This document shows, piece by piece, positions 1 to 11,219 of a stretch of DNA of 64,000 bases; within the stretch, counting starts at the first letter, position 1, and every line of letters begins with the position of its first letter. The position numbers and the translations under genes are program-made. This stretch comes from Phyllostachys edulis. Taxonomy: Eukaryota > Streptophyta > Magnoliopsida > Poales > Poaceae. The notes under the pieces were generated by a model, which did not search any database, was not told the DNA's origin, and saw nothing but the letters and a program-made list of their open reading frames with translations. The stretch is taken from assembly GCA_036346405.1 (NCBI GenBank), contig CM070553.1, positions 69,777,686 to 69,841,685 of the forward strand. Direction: 5' to 3'.

Positions 1-830
1 GCAAATTTCTAAAAATCTATTTATGCCCTGTTTCTAGTTAGTTATAACCCGAACTTGTGGCTTATCTTGAATTTAATCATACACTTAACCTAAGGTAGTC
101 TGTGATGTCATAATATTTAGTTTTAACTTTGCTTAGCCATGCAATCTATAGAACGTTAGAGTTTGAAGCTTAGCTTGTCGACTTAGGAACAACAAATGAT
201 TTATAATTATTTGATCCTTGTTCAGTTTATTTGATTTGGAAATGCTTCTAACTCGTTACCCAATTAATTCAAATCTGGACAAGTGGATGCTAGTGATGGT
301 GCTTTGTGCACTAGAATTGGGAAATGTGAATGTCTTGTCTGTTGATTAAGGACCAACTCTCGACTATTTAATTCAAGTCCCAACGCATTTCCACACGCAG
401 GTATGCGCTGCTTGGTTAAGTAAAGGGTTAGTATTATTGAGTTGGATACGAGAGTAAGGACATGTGTATTGATTTCATATGGCATAGATGCTTAAGTTCG
501 GCCGTGTCGATGCCATGTGGAACTTATATCGATATCGATGTTCTTAGAAGGGTAAGGAGATGTGTTACATCGCATGTACGCTCTTCGTAGGCCCCGATCA
601 TGTGTAAATGTGTGGCTAACACGAGTTTGCATTTAATTGACTGGTCGGCATTCTTGATAAACATGTGAGCCCCGCTGAATGTATGCTATCACCGCTTAAG
701 CGGATTAATCTCACATGGGTCATCCAACTCAATAGTATTAACTTGTTGAAAATACCAAATCTTAGTTTATCCGCCGCACACCAAAGGCAAGCAGTGTTAT
801 TATTCCGGAGGCTTACGGCTAACTAAGTCA

Positions 831-890
831 TGTGGGTAAAGATGTACACCCTCGCAGGTTTTAAAACTATTCAATAGCCGTGTCCACTGC
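831..890 (+). promoter_or_regulatory. Conserved LTR double-palindrome block (A, 5' LTR)
   Basis: Reads GTGGGTAAAGATGTACACC, then a PstI-like palindrome region, TAAAACTATTCAATAG and CCGTGTCC. The same block recurs in the LTRs of B, C, D, E and F, always in element sense. Its function is unknown; in A it lies in the inferred intron of the LTR. Confidence 0.75.
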
Positions 891-1210
891 TACGGATTTA
901 AAACTTGAATTAATGTCACCGTGATAGATTTTACTCTAAGTTTGGTTTGGGAATTATTTCGCATGATGGTTGTCATGCACATTTAATTGTGAGCTGTCAT
1001 TTACTTTTGTTATCTTATGCTTACAATTACACTTATTCACCGTTTTAGTCCAAATCAATTTATTCAAACCGCTTGATCAAAACATAGCAATTGTAGGTAA
1101 GATGTCTCGCTTATGCAAAATTGAACCAATTGCTTCATCGTTGATAACCTTATGCATATAAAATTCTATTCCTTTGTATAGGTTCTAACAAACACTTTCT
1201 TTTATTAGTT

Positions 1211-1270
1211 TGTAAGTCTTGTTGAGTACTTTTCGTACTGTGGTTTTATGACCCCTTGTTGCGTGAGGAT
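1211..1270 (+). promoter_or_regulatory. Conserved LTR hairpin and 3' splice-site block (A, 5' LTR)
   Basis: Contains GTAAGTCTTG, the arm TGAGTAC, a partner GTAC, and TTG-C-GTGAGGAT, where the 3' LTR copy has TTGCAGGTGAGGAT. The CAG of the splice-site-like TTGCAG is damaged in this copy. The same block lies near the 3' end of every LTR in the window. Confidence 0.65.
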
Positions 1271-1436
1271 GGATACCTTTATGAGATGCCCGTTACGCCG
1301 ATCGGGTGACGCTAACGAGTGATGCTAGTTTTTCTCCACGCAATTTCACGGATGATGGGGCCATTGGTGGTTTTGCTTTTATTCTTCTTTTGCTCGCCTG
1401 TTTTTTTGTTAATGACCCAAGGTCTGTTCATATTTC

Positions 1437-1467
1437 GGTACTGTAGCAACCTGGTACTGTAGCAACC
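1437..1467 (+). repeat. Two tandem copies of a 15-nt word in LTR A
   Basis: GGTACTGTAGCAACC occurs twice, separated by one T. It is also doubled in the 3' LTR (11220-11250), so the duplication predates this insertion. Function unknown. Confidence 0.85.
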
Positions 1468-1730
1468 GAAATTGAGATGTAATATGATGTATGATTATGT
1501 GAATGTATGACTTGTATGTGATTGATGCAATGTTGATTATGATATATGCTAATAGTCACTAATCCCGAACTATTGCATGGCATATATCCGGAACCTAAAT
1601 GTTGGATTGTTACTTATTATGATTATGCTTCTAGTATGATTTTTATTATGACATTAATCGCTCCTTAATTAAGAATTATGCTACCAAGTAATTTATAATT
1701 TGGCACATTCCAATATTTGAGGGTCTCACA

Positions 1731-2158
1731 AATACAGTATCAGAGCATACAAGGTTTTGTAGGATAGAATTAGCATGGTTGTTGCCTTTAGTGAGTCTCG
1801 TGACATTATTTTAACTTAAATTAATTTCTAAAGATCTAAGTCTCGCTATCTTTACTCCTTACCTTCTTTTAGTATCAATTTTATCCATCTTTCTATTGAT
1901 TTTTCAAGATCGCCTTACCTACCTTGTCTTTTTTCTTTGTAGATGAGTGGTCGATTTGTGTATTTGGACTTAAGGTGTTAATAAAGTAGGGCCGCCCCTT
2001 TTGTCAGACGGCTTGGTGTTGTTTTGGTGTTAATTGGTTGCATATCATAACATACCGCATGCTTAGGTTTAGTATTTAATTAATTTCTTTCTCCAAAGCT
2101 TGTATGTGTTAACACGAGTGTATCCTTGTTATGTTGTTAACCATTATATGGCAACAGG
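1731..2158 (+). other. Element A untranslated leader
   Basis: Spans from the end of the 5' LTR to the gag start codon at 2159. It holds the primer-binding site and then AT-rich DNA with no open frame of note. Such leaders normally carry packaging and dimerisation signals, but I cannot point to one here. Confidence 0.7.
1737..1746 (+). promoter_or_regulatory. Primer-binding site of A (tRNA-Met, degraded)
   Basis: GTATCAGAGC lies six bases after the LTR end and matches the core of the initiator tRNA-Met complement TGGTATCAGAGCC. The leading TG and trailing C are altered. B and D have the same type of site. Confidence 0.8.
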
Positions 2159-3330
2159 ATGACAGGACCAACTACTCGATCGCGAACACAACAAGAGGAG
2201 AGGTTCTCCACCCCTGTTCTCCAGACTTAGGAGAGACCAGACCTTCCGGATCTCATGGTCCACAAGGTGGTCGCCAGAAGAGGAGCTTCCTCCACCACCC
2301 ACCATGGCGGACGTGTTTCATGCAAATTGAGCGCAATCAAGATGGATCGACGCCGATATTGGAACAGATTATGCGCAATACCTCCGCTACTCCGACATCA
2401 AAGGCAGCAGAGCAGAGTTCAACATGGGTATAGGAAGTCTCACGATTTTCAACTAACTAACCGCCACGGTTCTCCAGCCTCCCAAGATCCAATGGAGGCA
2501 AGAGGATCGGCTTCGAAATTGAAAAGAAGCTATCCATTGCCCAATGTTCGAAAGGAGAAGGTTCTCAGATGCTAGCTACCAATTGATCGACCAGCTAGTA
2601 ATTGGTGGGATAATTATCTGCTATCCAACCCAACTGGGTCATACTCCCACATGGCTTGAGTTCATGGAGGCTTTTCATGAGGCCCATATTCCCGAGGGAG
2701 TAATGATGCTCAAGCAGCAGGAATTTCTCGCTTCAAGCAAGGGCTAAAGTCAAGGATCGAGTATCTTCATGAGTTCAATTTTCTTGCTCTAAGATGTTTT
2801 CGACGATGTTTCGACCGACACTCGCCGTCGAAACCGCTTTTATGAATGGTTTGTCCGAGGAGTCAGAATCGCTTTGGCAATACAAGACTTCGTAAATTTT
2901 CAACATCTTGTGGACAAAGCCATAATTGCTTAAACCAAGAGCAAGGCTTTGAAGATTCACTTGAAGCGCAGAAGGCCACCAATTCACATATAGTGGTTGC
3001 TCAATGACAAATGGCACTCAGGGCAACCTCAGTTTTCCGAGCACCAAAGCCAGCCCACCTGTATGCGGTGTTTGCTTTTTCGCCCACCTCCATCTGCCGG
3101 ATACCGACCTAGTGGACACAGTGCCACCCATCGCTATCAATGTCGTCGGGTGATATGTTACCATTGTGGTCGCCGACATTTTATAACCAATGTTTTGCTA
3201 AGGCAAAGGGATTACCACTGCTCACCATCTCCACCATCAGGCTCCTACCTTCTCCAAAGGCAGCTTGTTAAGCTCTGACTGCTCCAAATCGGCCATCTGT
3301 GAATCAACCGACCATCAAGAAGCTACGAGG
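2159..3330 (+). pseudogene. gag: Element A gag (nucleocapsid polyprotein), frameshifted
   Basis: Gag packages the element RNA into cytoplasmic particles. The start ATG-ACA-GGA follows AACAGG, as in B and D. A stop soon after the start and several frame changes break it. Recognisable pieces are the proline-rich stretch before MADVF (about 2300), the core words FMEAFHEAHIPEG and LKQQEFLA (about 2660-2740), and one CCHC zinc knuckle, CYHCGRR...HFITN (about 3155-3200), frameshifted at its end. The matching segments of D are clearer, and the order is the same. It cannot make a full protein as read, though some indels sit at CG sites and may be sequencing errors. Confidence 0.85.
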
Positions 3331-3770
3331 CACCGAGGTTATCCTTGGTATGCTCCTAGTTAATTTCAATTCAACTATTGTTCTATTTGACTCGAGCATC
3401 CCATTCTTTTATTAGTAGGCGCTTGCTACTCAACATCGCTAGACATGCATCTACTTCATCCACCTCATATTATTCACTCACTCGGGTCAAGATTTATGAC
3501 CGATCAAATCATTTTAATGTCAATATTAATATTGAAGGGGTAGATTTTGGGCAGATTTGATTGTGATAAACTCTAAGGGGATAGATGTCATTTTGGGTAT
3601 GGACTGGTTATCCAAGAATTTCGGCCAAATCAATTGTGCCCAGAGAACTATATCCCTTACTAATAAAAATGGCCTTTCACTCATTTTTCACCTAGAGCAG
3701 TTCATTCTCACCTTGGTGCATTGAAAGTCGATACCACTCCTACCTTGGAGTCAGCAGACTAGAGTGTGTG
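3331..3770 (+). pseudogene. pol: Element A aspartic protease domain, broken
   Basis: Retroviral-type aspartic protease that would process Gag-Pol. A segment reading IVLFDS (about 3375-3395) corresponds to the DSGA active site of D, but the G is lost to an indel, leaving DSS. Further along, VILGMDWL (about 3588-3615) is the conserved C-terminal protease signature in this clade. Gag lies upstream and RT downstream. As read, it is inactive. Confidence 0.8.
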
Positions 3771-4640
3771 AATATCGACGCCTTTCCTAAAGAACTTCCC
3801 AAAGATGCCACCAGATCGGGAAGTAGAGTTCGCGGATTGAACTAGTTCCCGGCATCGCCCCATTTCAAGAAGACCTTACCGCGATGCCTTCCAATGAGCT
3901 GTTTGAGTTGAAGAAACAAATTTGGGGAATTGCTCGACAAGGGTTTCATTCAACCGAAGTTCTCACCTCGGGATGCCCTCGCCATTTTTGTCAAAAAGAA
4001 AGATCGACGTTACGGATGTGTGTAGATCATCCGTCTGCTAAATGAGGTTACTATCAAGAATAAGTATCCTCTTCCGAATTGATGATCCGCTTGACCATTA
4101 ATCGAGCCCGTGTCTTTTCTAAGATTGATTTATGCTCGGCTATCATCGATCAAGGTTAGAACTAAGATATTCCTAAAACCGCATTCTTTACTCGCTATGG
4201 ATTATACGAGTATACCGTTATGTCCTTTGGTCTAACAAATGCTCCTCGCTTATTTCATGAATCTAATGAATTCAAGATTCATGGATTTCTTGGATAAGTT
4301 TGTTGTTGTGTTCATTGACTACATTCTTATCTACTCCAAGCTCTGACGAAGAGCATGAGTATCATTTGAGACTTTAGTCGACACACTTCGCAGCATCGCT
4401 TATATGCCAAATTTAGCAAGTGTGCTTTCTCGCTCAAGCAAGTTGCATTTCGGGTCATGTATTATCCAAGGGGGTATTATCGTTGACCCCAAAGAAAGTA
4501 CAAGATGTACTAGATCGAAGTAGCCCAAGAATGTTCCTAAATTCAAGTTTCCTTGGACTTATGCTATTATCAGAGGTTCATTGAAAACTTTTCCAAGATT
4601 TCCAAAGTGCCATCGACTCACCTCTTGAAGAAAGAGAACA
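3771..4640 (+). pseudogene. pol: Element A reverse transcriptase, frameshifted
   Basis: Copies element RNA into cDNA. Identified from short collinear stretches in changing frames: the palm-domain FSKIDL (about 4110-4130), the word RYGLYEYTVMSFGLTNAP (about 4190-4245), and VVVFID near 4300 where the catalytic FIDD box should be. That box reads FIDY, so the second aspartate is changed (GAT to TAC). At least four frame changes occur. The same region of D has an intact FIDD, so this is a broken homologue of the same enzyme. Confidence 0.88.
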
Positions 4641-5115
4641 AATTTTTGGTCAATGGAATGTGAAAACAGTTTTTAGCTTTGGAGAAAGCTCCCCGATCAA
4701 GCTCCTGTTCTCACCCTTCCAGACATCCATAAGAATTTTGATATTTATTGTGATGCATCTCGCCATGGACTTGGTTGTGTGCTTATGCAAGAGGGCCGAG
4801 TTGTGGCATATGCATCCAGCAGCTATGCACTTCATGAGGTGAATTATCCTACCCATGATTTGAATTGGCGTCAGAGTCCATGCATTAAAGATTTGGTGAC
4901 ATTACCTTCTTGGCAATCGCTATGTAAATCTATATCGATCATAAAGTTCGAAATACATATTCACCAAGTTGATCCGAATATGAGACAAAGAAGATGGCTT
5001 GAATTGATCAAGGACTACGATATGGGTATTCATTACCATCCTCGCAAAGCCAATGTTGTAGGCCGATGCTCGAAAGCAGGAAGTCACAATGCAATTGCTT
5101 ATCAACACTTCCTTT
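4641..5115 (+). pseudogene. pol: Element A RNase H domain and tether, broken
   Basis: Degrades the RNA of the RNA-DNA hybrid. The first acidic motif reads FDIYCDASRHGLGCVLM (about 4736-4788). Next come VVAYASSSYALHEVNYPTHD and, after a frame change, RRWLELIKDYDMGIHYHP (about 4990-5042), the connection to integrase. The first catalytic Asp is present. The YSDHKSL box seen in D is scrambled here, and two or more frameshifts are needed to read through. Confidence 0.82.
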
Positions 5116-6608
5116 GACTAAGAGCTTATGTGCTGATCTTCGGTGCTTAAATCTCGAAATGGTCAAAGATGGATTTCTTTGTCCTTTAAAAGTAAAGTCA
5201 ACACTGAAGATCGACTCGAGGCCCGTAAAACCGATATCGAGGTAGCAGAGATCAAGGAAAACATGAAGGCAGGTAAAGCCAATGAATTTTCTGAAGATGC
5301 TCATGGTACAATTCGATATCGCAATCGTCTGGTTGTACCCTCTGATCCACAGCTGAGAGAGTTAATTCTTAAAGAGGCTCATAATTCCAAGTTTTCATTA
5401 CATCCTGGAAGCACTAAGATGTACCAGGATTTAAAGAAAACATTTTGGTGGAGCAAAATGAAAAGGCAAATTGCTCAGTATGTTGCTGAATGTGATATTT
5501 GCCAAAGGGTTAAAGCCGAGCACTTGAAACCCCGCCGTACCCTTCACCTTTACCTATTCCACAATGGAAATGGAAGAAGTCAGATGGATTTTGTTACCGG
5601 ACTTCCAAAATCTCGAATGGATTTGATGCCATTTGGGTGATAATTGATCGCTTCAACAAAAGTGGCTCATTTCATCCCCGTCGTAACCACTTTTAATGGC
5701 AAGCAATTGGCGTAACTCTATATTGCCAAGATTGTTTGTCTCCACTGCTCCTAAAGTTATTGTTTCGCATCAGGATCTCAATTCACTTCCCATTTTTGGA
5801 ATTGTCTTCATCAAGCAATGGGAACCGAACTATCCTTCAAAGATCGCTATCATCCTCGCACTAGCTGGTCAAACCGAAGGGTGAACCAAGTGATGGAGGA
5901 TCTTCTTAGAGCTCGTGTTTTAGCATATGGCAAGAATTGGGAGAAATTTTGTCAGATGTGGAGTTTTCCTACAACAATAGCTACCAAGCAAGTATTCAAA
6001 TGTCACCTTTTGAAGCCTTGTATGGAAGAGCTTGTAGGACTCCATTAAATTGGTCAATCTGTGAAAGACCATTCTTTGGCCCAGAGTTGGTTTTGGAAGT
6101 CAAGAGCAAGTTCGCTCGATTCGAGACCGCTTGAAAACCGCCTAATCTCGCCAAGAGCTATGCCGATCATCGACGCCGTGAGCTAAGTTTTGAGATAGAT
6201 GACTTTGTCTATCTTAAAGTGTCGCCGATGAAAGGTACTCATCGCTTTCAAGTGAAAGGGAAGCTAGCACCTCGCTTTATCGGACCTTTCAATCATTGCA
6301 AACGGGAGTCAGGGTATATCGGGTCGAACTTCCCGACACGCCGCCAGCTCATGATACCTTTCATGTTTCATAATTAAAGAAGTGCCTCCGTTCCTACCGA
6401 GGCTATCGCTTATGAAAATCTTGATCTCAGCAACCAGATCTCTCAGATCAAGAATAACCAAGGCGATCCTCATTTAAATGGAGCGAGGACAAGAAATCGC
6501 ACTGTCAAGTTCTTAAAAATTCAGTGGGCTAATCATTCTGAAGATGAAGCCACATGGGAGCGCGAAGATCTAATGAGGATCGAGCACCCCTACCTTTTTG
6601 CTGTTTAA
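5116..6608 (+). pseudogene. pol: Element A integrase with chromodomain, frameshifted
   Basis: Integrase inserts element DNA into the host genome, and the chromodomain tethers it to chromatin. An open stretch at 5143-5640 holds the HHCC zinc finger (EAHNSKFSLHPG...CDICQ) and the first catalytic Asp (QMDFVTGLP). The second Asp region (about 5755-5775) reads VSHQD where D has VSDRG, so that Asp is lost as read. The Glu (QTEG, about 5872) remains. SYNNSYQASIQMSPFEALYG follows near 5960-6020. The GPY region (about 6280) is frame-broken. The chromodomain (about 6495-6600) is recognisable from KFLKIQWANHSEDEATWE and stops with TAA at 6606-6608. Confidence 0.88.
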
Positions 6609-6828
6609 TACTTGTCTTTAAATTAAAAAAAGCAAGGTTAAACAAAGCAATGTAAAAGAAGATGTAATAACAGCACTATGTTGTTATGTGAAAATTTCTT
6701 TTCTATCTTTGAAAGAAATAAAGACAACTGATGTTATGTTTCTAAAGAATATCATTTCAACTTCGTCTTTGTCCAACTTCTGAATTATAAGAAATCTCGG
6801 GACGAGATTTTCTTAAGGGGGGTAGGTT
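6609..6828 (+). other. Element A 3' untranslated region with palindrome and PPT
   Basis: About 220 bases between the pol stop and the 3' LTR. At 6792-6810 lies AAATCTCGGGACGAGATTT, a perfect inverted repeat with a 3-nt loop, followed by the polypurine tract AAGGGGGGTAGG (6815-6826), which primes plus-strand DNA synthesis. The same palindrome and tract pairing occurs in B, C and D. Confidence 0.85.
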
Positions 6829-7620
6829 TGTAACAGCCTCAGCCCTAATAAACAGTAATAAAGTACTGTTCATGTCATTACTGTTCATTCTGGCAATTTA
6901 GGCAACTTGTTACAACTTAATTTCCCAAATTTCTATTATAGACTCCAACTAGATCAAAATTTCAAAAGGAAATACCATCCAATGTTGGTATTATGACTGG
7001 GATATATTTTAATTGAAAATCAGATAAATTATTATGGCCAAAAATAATTTTTGTTGAATTTTCAAAAATTATTTTGATTTTTAGAAAAATATTTGTCTTT
7101 AACTAAGCCCTATTTGGTTTAAATGAATTATTTATGTATTTATAAAGAAGAAACAGTGATTTTAAAATTTATTTGGGGAATATATCATCCCAGCAGTGCT
7201 TCTGCAAAATTTCATGAATTTACAAATTTATTTGCTATTTTAAAAGTCACACCAAAGTTTTGAAGTTTTGAATTAAACTCGTCAAACCTCCCTACGAATT
7301 CCTGCCTAGCATCAGAGCGGCTCGGTCTCGACCTAGTTGGACCCAATCCAAGGCGCAACTGCTCGGCCACGCCCTCCCCCATTCGAAAGCTCCACTTCAT
7401 CTCAAATTTCTTCATTCTCGCTTAACGGGCGGACGACAGGATGTTCGACCGCTTCAAATTCTCCTTCATCCGGGCCGTTGAATACTAGCGCAGGCCCAGA
7501 TCCATGGTGATGTTCGACCACCCGGCCACCTTGATAATCGACCGCTGGCCAAAATTAACTGCGATGGAGTCCTTGGGTCAAGAGCTCTCATGAAAGCCTC
7601 ATCTTGGGTCGTTGGTTCGC

Positions 7621-7790
7621 GATCGGACGACTCTTGTTGAGTGGGCCGATCGACCACTTTTCGCTACCACGAATCTTCAAATTTCACGCTGATCGGACGA
7701 CTCTTGAGAATTGGGGCCTTCGACCACTTTGGGACTTCGCGATCGTGGGCGGTCCGCCGAGGATCGGACGGTCGCAAGATGGAGCTTCCT
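7621..7790 (+). repeat. Short direct repeats in U3 of LTR A
   Basis: GATCGGACGACTCTTG occurs at 7621 and 7691, 70 bases apart, with a related GATCGGACGGTC near 7762. CGACCACTTT follows both complete copies. They lie about 450-600 bases upstream of the TATA box, so a transcriptional role is possible but unproven. Confidence 0.6.
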
Positions 7791-8225
7791 CTGCTGCAGT
7801 AATCGTGATGGCTCGCCTCCTTCAGGCCCAAATTGCCACCGACGGTTTTGTTTCCTTTGCGCTGCGGCGTCATTGGGTTTGCTCGGGACCCGCATGTCAC
7901 GCTTGCTTTTTGGTGGTGCGCGGCGCGTGCATTGGTCAGGCATTGCATGGCTTGGCTGGTTCGGGACCCACTCGACAAGGATCGGTTTTGCTCCTTTGGT
8001 GCGTAAGGTGGCTGCAGGAACGCTGTATGGCTCTTTGTAGCCTCGAGGCCCACACGCCGCTGACTCAATTCTTGTTTCCTCTCCGTTTTCCTCAGAAACA
8101 CTATTGTGAGCTGAGTTGGAGATGGGGCACTGCACTAAGGAGGATATTTTTCACTTAATATCTATCCTAAGTGCCACCTCTTGATCTCTAGACCCTTCTC
8201 TGCTGTTTCACACATTTTGGTACAC

Positions 8226-8233
8226 TATATAAA
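8226..8233 (+). promoter_or_regulatory. TATA box of LTR A
   Basis: TATATAAA sits in CACTATATAAACCCTAGAG, a very good plant TATA context, about 1.4 kb into the LTR. Transcription would start near 8258-8265, defining the U3/R boundary. B, D and F have TATA-like boxes at comparable places. Confidence 0.65.
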
Positions 8234-9593
8234 CCCTAGAGTTGGAGTTTGCAGCCATTTGTTGACCCAGTGGAGGAGCTCATTATCCTTATCTCCTTTT
8301 TCCAAAGGAAGCTCTCGGTCTTTCTTCATTTGGTTCAACTTCAAGGAGGCCTAACCTCATGTTAATGTGATATGGACCTTCCTTGTAGGTTGAACTTGTG
8401 TTTTTCCTCCCCGTCAACTTGAGTCAGAAGCTTCATTTTGGAAAACCTCACTTGGGTGAGTTGAGTTCCATCTTTTCTTTGCAAGAATGTGACTAATGAT
8501 CTTTAGAGACTTAGTTCTACCATTCTTGTTTTGGTCGTAATCAAAGAAAGGACTTGACCTTTTCTGCTGACCAAGAACCGATCTTTTCATCTCTAAACCC
8601 TAGTGGTGAGTTAGCCTTTACTTCTATTAGCTTAAGCTCTTTTAGACATCCCTTACTCACATGCATCACTCACTTACTCTTGTGATGATCCTCGTTTTTA
8701 AACTGAAAAGTTATTTTTATAACTTTTCGGTCTTTCATATCGCTTTCAAGAAATAGAGTTTCTCTTGTCAAGATATCGCCTATCGTGTCATAAGTAAACC
8801 CTAGTATCTTTAGGCCTCCTTTTTCCTTATTATGAGTACTGGAGTTTTTTTTTGTGCAAACCTTTTTCTATGGTTTTGTTTAATTAACCGACAAAAGAGT
8901 CACTTCTTCTCTTTTTAAGTAACTGGCAATTAAAGTTTGCATGAATATGTTGTAGTACTAGTGGCTTTCTAGTTAGTTCTAACTCCTATTTAAGTTCCCT
9001 GCTTTTGTGCTTTCCTTTCTCAAAGAAATTGTAATGGGAAGGAGGTCCTTGTTATTTATTGTAGTCCAAACCGACAATGCCTCTACTCGCTCTTTTCTTT
9101 CAAATAAGCCGAGCCAATAGGATAGCAGAGTGATTCTTGGTATTAATTACTCTCTTTTGGGTATTTATATGTTGTAGCATCACTAGCTAATTTAAAATGG
9201 TAATTGATGCTATCGCTTTTATTAACCAAACCGACAACAACAATCCAAGTCTTAAATGACTATTGCTAGTATTAAATGATCAAGAGGCCAACATTAACCT
9301 TAATACACTTAGTTTCAGCTCAATCTTTCATTTATATAGGGTTTAGCTTAATAGATAATTTAATTATAGGTTGTCCTGCTCCAAAGATATAAAATCACAT
9401 CGTAGCTTTGAGCTAAATAAAAATCTGGGTAGCCACTGTCAGTAGATAGTACATATGGGTTATTATCCTTAGTAAATTAAATATAGTCTAAGCATATTGC
9501 TACCCATGCATTATTATTTGATCATGCATTCTTATATGCATTTTATTCTCTGTTTTTCTTGTGTTCATTGGAATTTCTTTTATCTTGTTTTAG

Positions 9594-9671
9594 ATATTGG
9601 TTCTTCTGAAATTATTGAGCCTTTTGTTGAACCACCAGAACCTGAGCAAGAGGTTATATACTATTATCAAG
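9594..9671 (+). other. Putative small LTR exon (A, 3' LTR)
   Basis: A 78-nt stretch after a pyrimidine-rich tract and TTTTAG, ending CAAG before GCAAGC, the consensus of a GC-type splice donor. Read with one codon base borrowed on each side, it is fully open and acidic (DIGSSEIIEPFVEPPEPEQE, then seven more codons). B and D have a 63-nt counterpart with the same phase and borders. The initiating exon is not identified. Splicing is inferred, not seen. Confidence 0.5.
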
Positions 9672-10598
9672 GCAAGCTTCCTCTCTGCACCATGTTGAAC
9701 CTAATCTTTTGAACTTTAGAATTCTAAAATACAGTGACACTATGCATGCAACTTTCTAAAAATATATTTGTGCCCTGTTCCTAGTTAGTTATACCCTGAA
9801 CTTGTGGCTTATCTTGAATTTAATCATACACTTAACCTAAAGTAGTCTGTGATGTTATAATATTTAGTTTTAACTTTTGCTTAGCCATGCAGTCCCTAGA
9901 ACGTTAGAGTTTGGCAAGCTTAACTTGTCAGACTTGGGAACAACAAATGATTTATAATTATTTGATCCTTGTTTAGTTTATTTGATTTGGAAATGCTTCT
10001 AAATCCTGTCATCAATTCAATTCAAATCTGGACAAGTGGATGCTAGTGATGGTGCCTTTGTGCACGAGAATTGGGAAATGTGGATGTCTTGTCTGGATTG
10101 ATTAAGGACTGAACTCTGACTATTTAATTCAAGTCCTAACGCATTTCCACGCCAGCAGGTATGGGCGCTGCTTGGTTAAGTAAAAGGTTATTATTATTGA
10201 GTTGGATACAGAGAGTAAGGACATGTGTATTGATTTCATATGGCATAGATGCTTAAGTCTTCGGCCGTGGTCGTATGCCATGTGGAGCTTATATTGATAT
10301 CGATGTTCTTAGAAGGGTAAGGGCGAGATGTGTTACATCGCATGTACGCTCCTTCAGGCCCCGATCATGTGTAAAATGTGGCTAACACGAGTTTGCATTT
10401 AATTGATCGGGTCGACATTCCTGTACAACATGTGAGCCCTGCTGAATGTATGTTATCATCTCTGCTTAAGCGATTAATCTCACATGGGTCATCCAACTCA
10501 ATAGTGTTAACTTGTTGAAAATACCAAATCTTAGTTTACCTACCGCATACCAAAGGAAGTGTGCTATTATCCTGGGGCTTACAAAGCTAACTAAGTCG

Positions 10599-10650
10599 GT
10601 GGGTAAAGATGTACACCCTCGCAGGTTAAAACTATTCAATAGCCGTGTCC
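10599..10650 (+). promoter_or_regulatory. Conserved LTR double-palindrome block (A, 3' LTR)
   Basis: GTGGGTAAAGATGTACACC, then CTCGCAGG, then TAAAACTATTCAATAGCC and GTGTCC. It is nearly identical to 831-890 and homologous to blocks in B-F. It lies in the inferred intron 9672-11035. Confidence 0.75.
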
Positions 10651-10980
10651 ACTGCTACTTTATTTAAAACTTGAATTAATGTCACCGATAGATTTTGCTC
10701 TAAGTTTGGTTTGGGACTTATTTCGCATGATGGTTGTCATGCACATTTAATTGTGAGTCATCATTTACTTTTGTTATGCTTATGCTTATAATTACACTTA
10801 CTTATCGTTTTAGTCCAAATCAATTTATTAAAATTGCTTTATCAAAACATAGCAACTGAGGTTAAGATGTATCGCTTATGCAACATTGAACCATTTAAAC
10901 CTTCTGTTGTCAACCTTATGCATATACAACTTTCTATTCCTTTGTATAGGTTCTAACAAACACTTTCTTTTATTAGTTTG

Positions 10981-11035
10981 TGTAAGTCTTGCTGAGTACC
11001 TTTTGTACTCAGGGTTTTATGACCTCTTGTTGCAG
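10981..11035 (+). promoter_or_regulatory. Conserved hairpin and 3' splice-site block (A, 3' LTR)
   Basis: TGTAAGTCTTGC, then TGAGTACC-TTTT-GTACTCA (7-nt inverted arms), then CTCTTGTTGCAG. The last bases form a good plant 3' splice site. The same order is found in the other LTRs. Confidence 0.65.
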
Positions 11036-11097
11036 GTGAGGATGGATATCTTTATGAGATGCCCGTTAGCGCCGATCTGGGTGACGCTAACGAGTGA
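11036..11097 (+). other. Putative terminal acidic LTR exon (A, 3' LTR)
   Basis: Begins GTGAGGAT directly after TTGCAG. In the phase set by the upstream small exon it reads GEDGYLYEMPVSADLGDANE and then stops at TGA (11095-11097). Element E has a counterpart of the same length ending VSVDLGDIDE plus stop, and F one ending EEEVFGDLET plus stop. The shared phase and acidic end suggest selection on a short peptide tail, but no transcript evidence is available. Confidence 0.5.
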
Positions 11098-11219
11098 TGC
11101 TAGTTCTAGCCTCCACGCAATAGCCAGCGGGATGATGGGGCCATTGGTGGTTTTTATATATTCTTTTGCTTCCATTGTTGTTTTTTTGTTAATGACCCAA
11201 GGTCATCTGCTCATATTTT

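Larger units (their letters stand above)
1..1730 (+). repeat. Element A 5' LTR, 3' portion
   Basis: Matches 9749-11398 plus 40954-41074 closely along its whole length and ends GGGTCTCACA just before a primer-binding site. It is cut by the window edge. Comparison with the 3' LTR (about 4.69 kb in total) shows that about 3 kb of this LTR lies upstream. Differences from the 3' copy are mostly 1-4 nt indels at CG or CNG sites. No gene is seen here. Confidence 0.92.

Noticed and set aside
7604..8158. 184-codon plus-strand open frame, with overlapping minus-strand frames of about 150 codons
   Set aside because: It lies in the GC-rich U3 of LTR A. Frames on both strands are open because of composition; there is no recognisable domain and no agreement with other LTRs.
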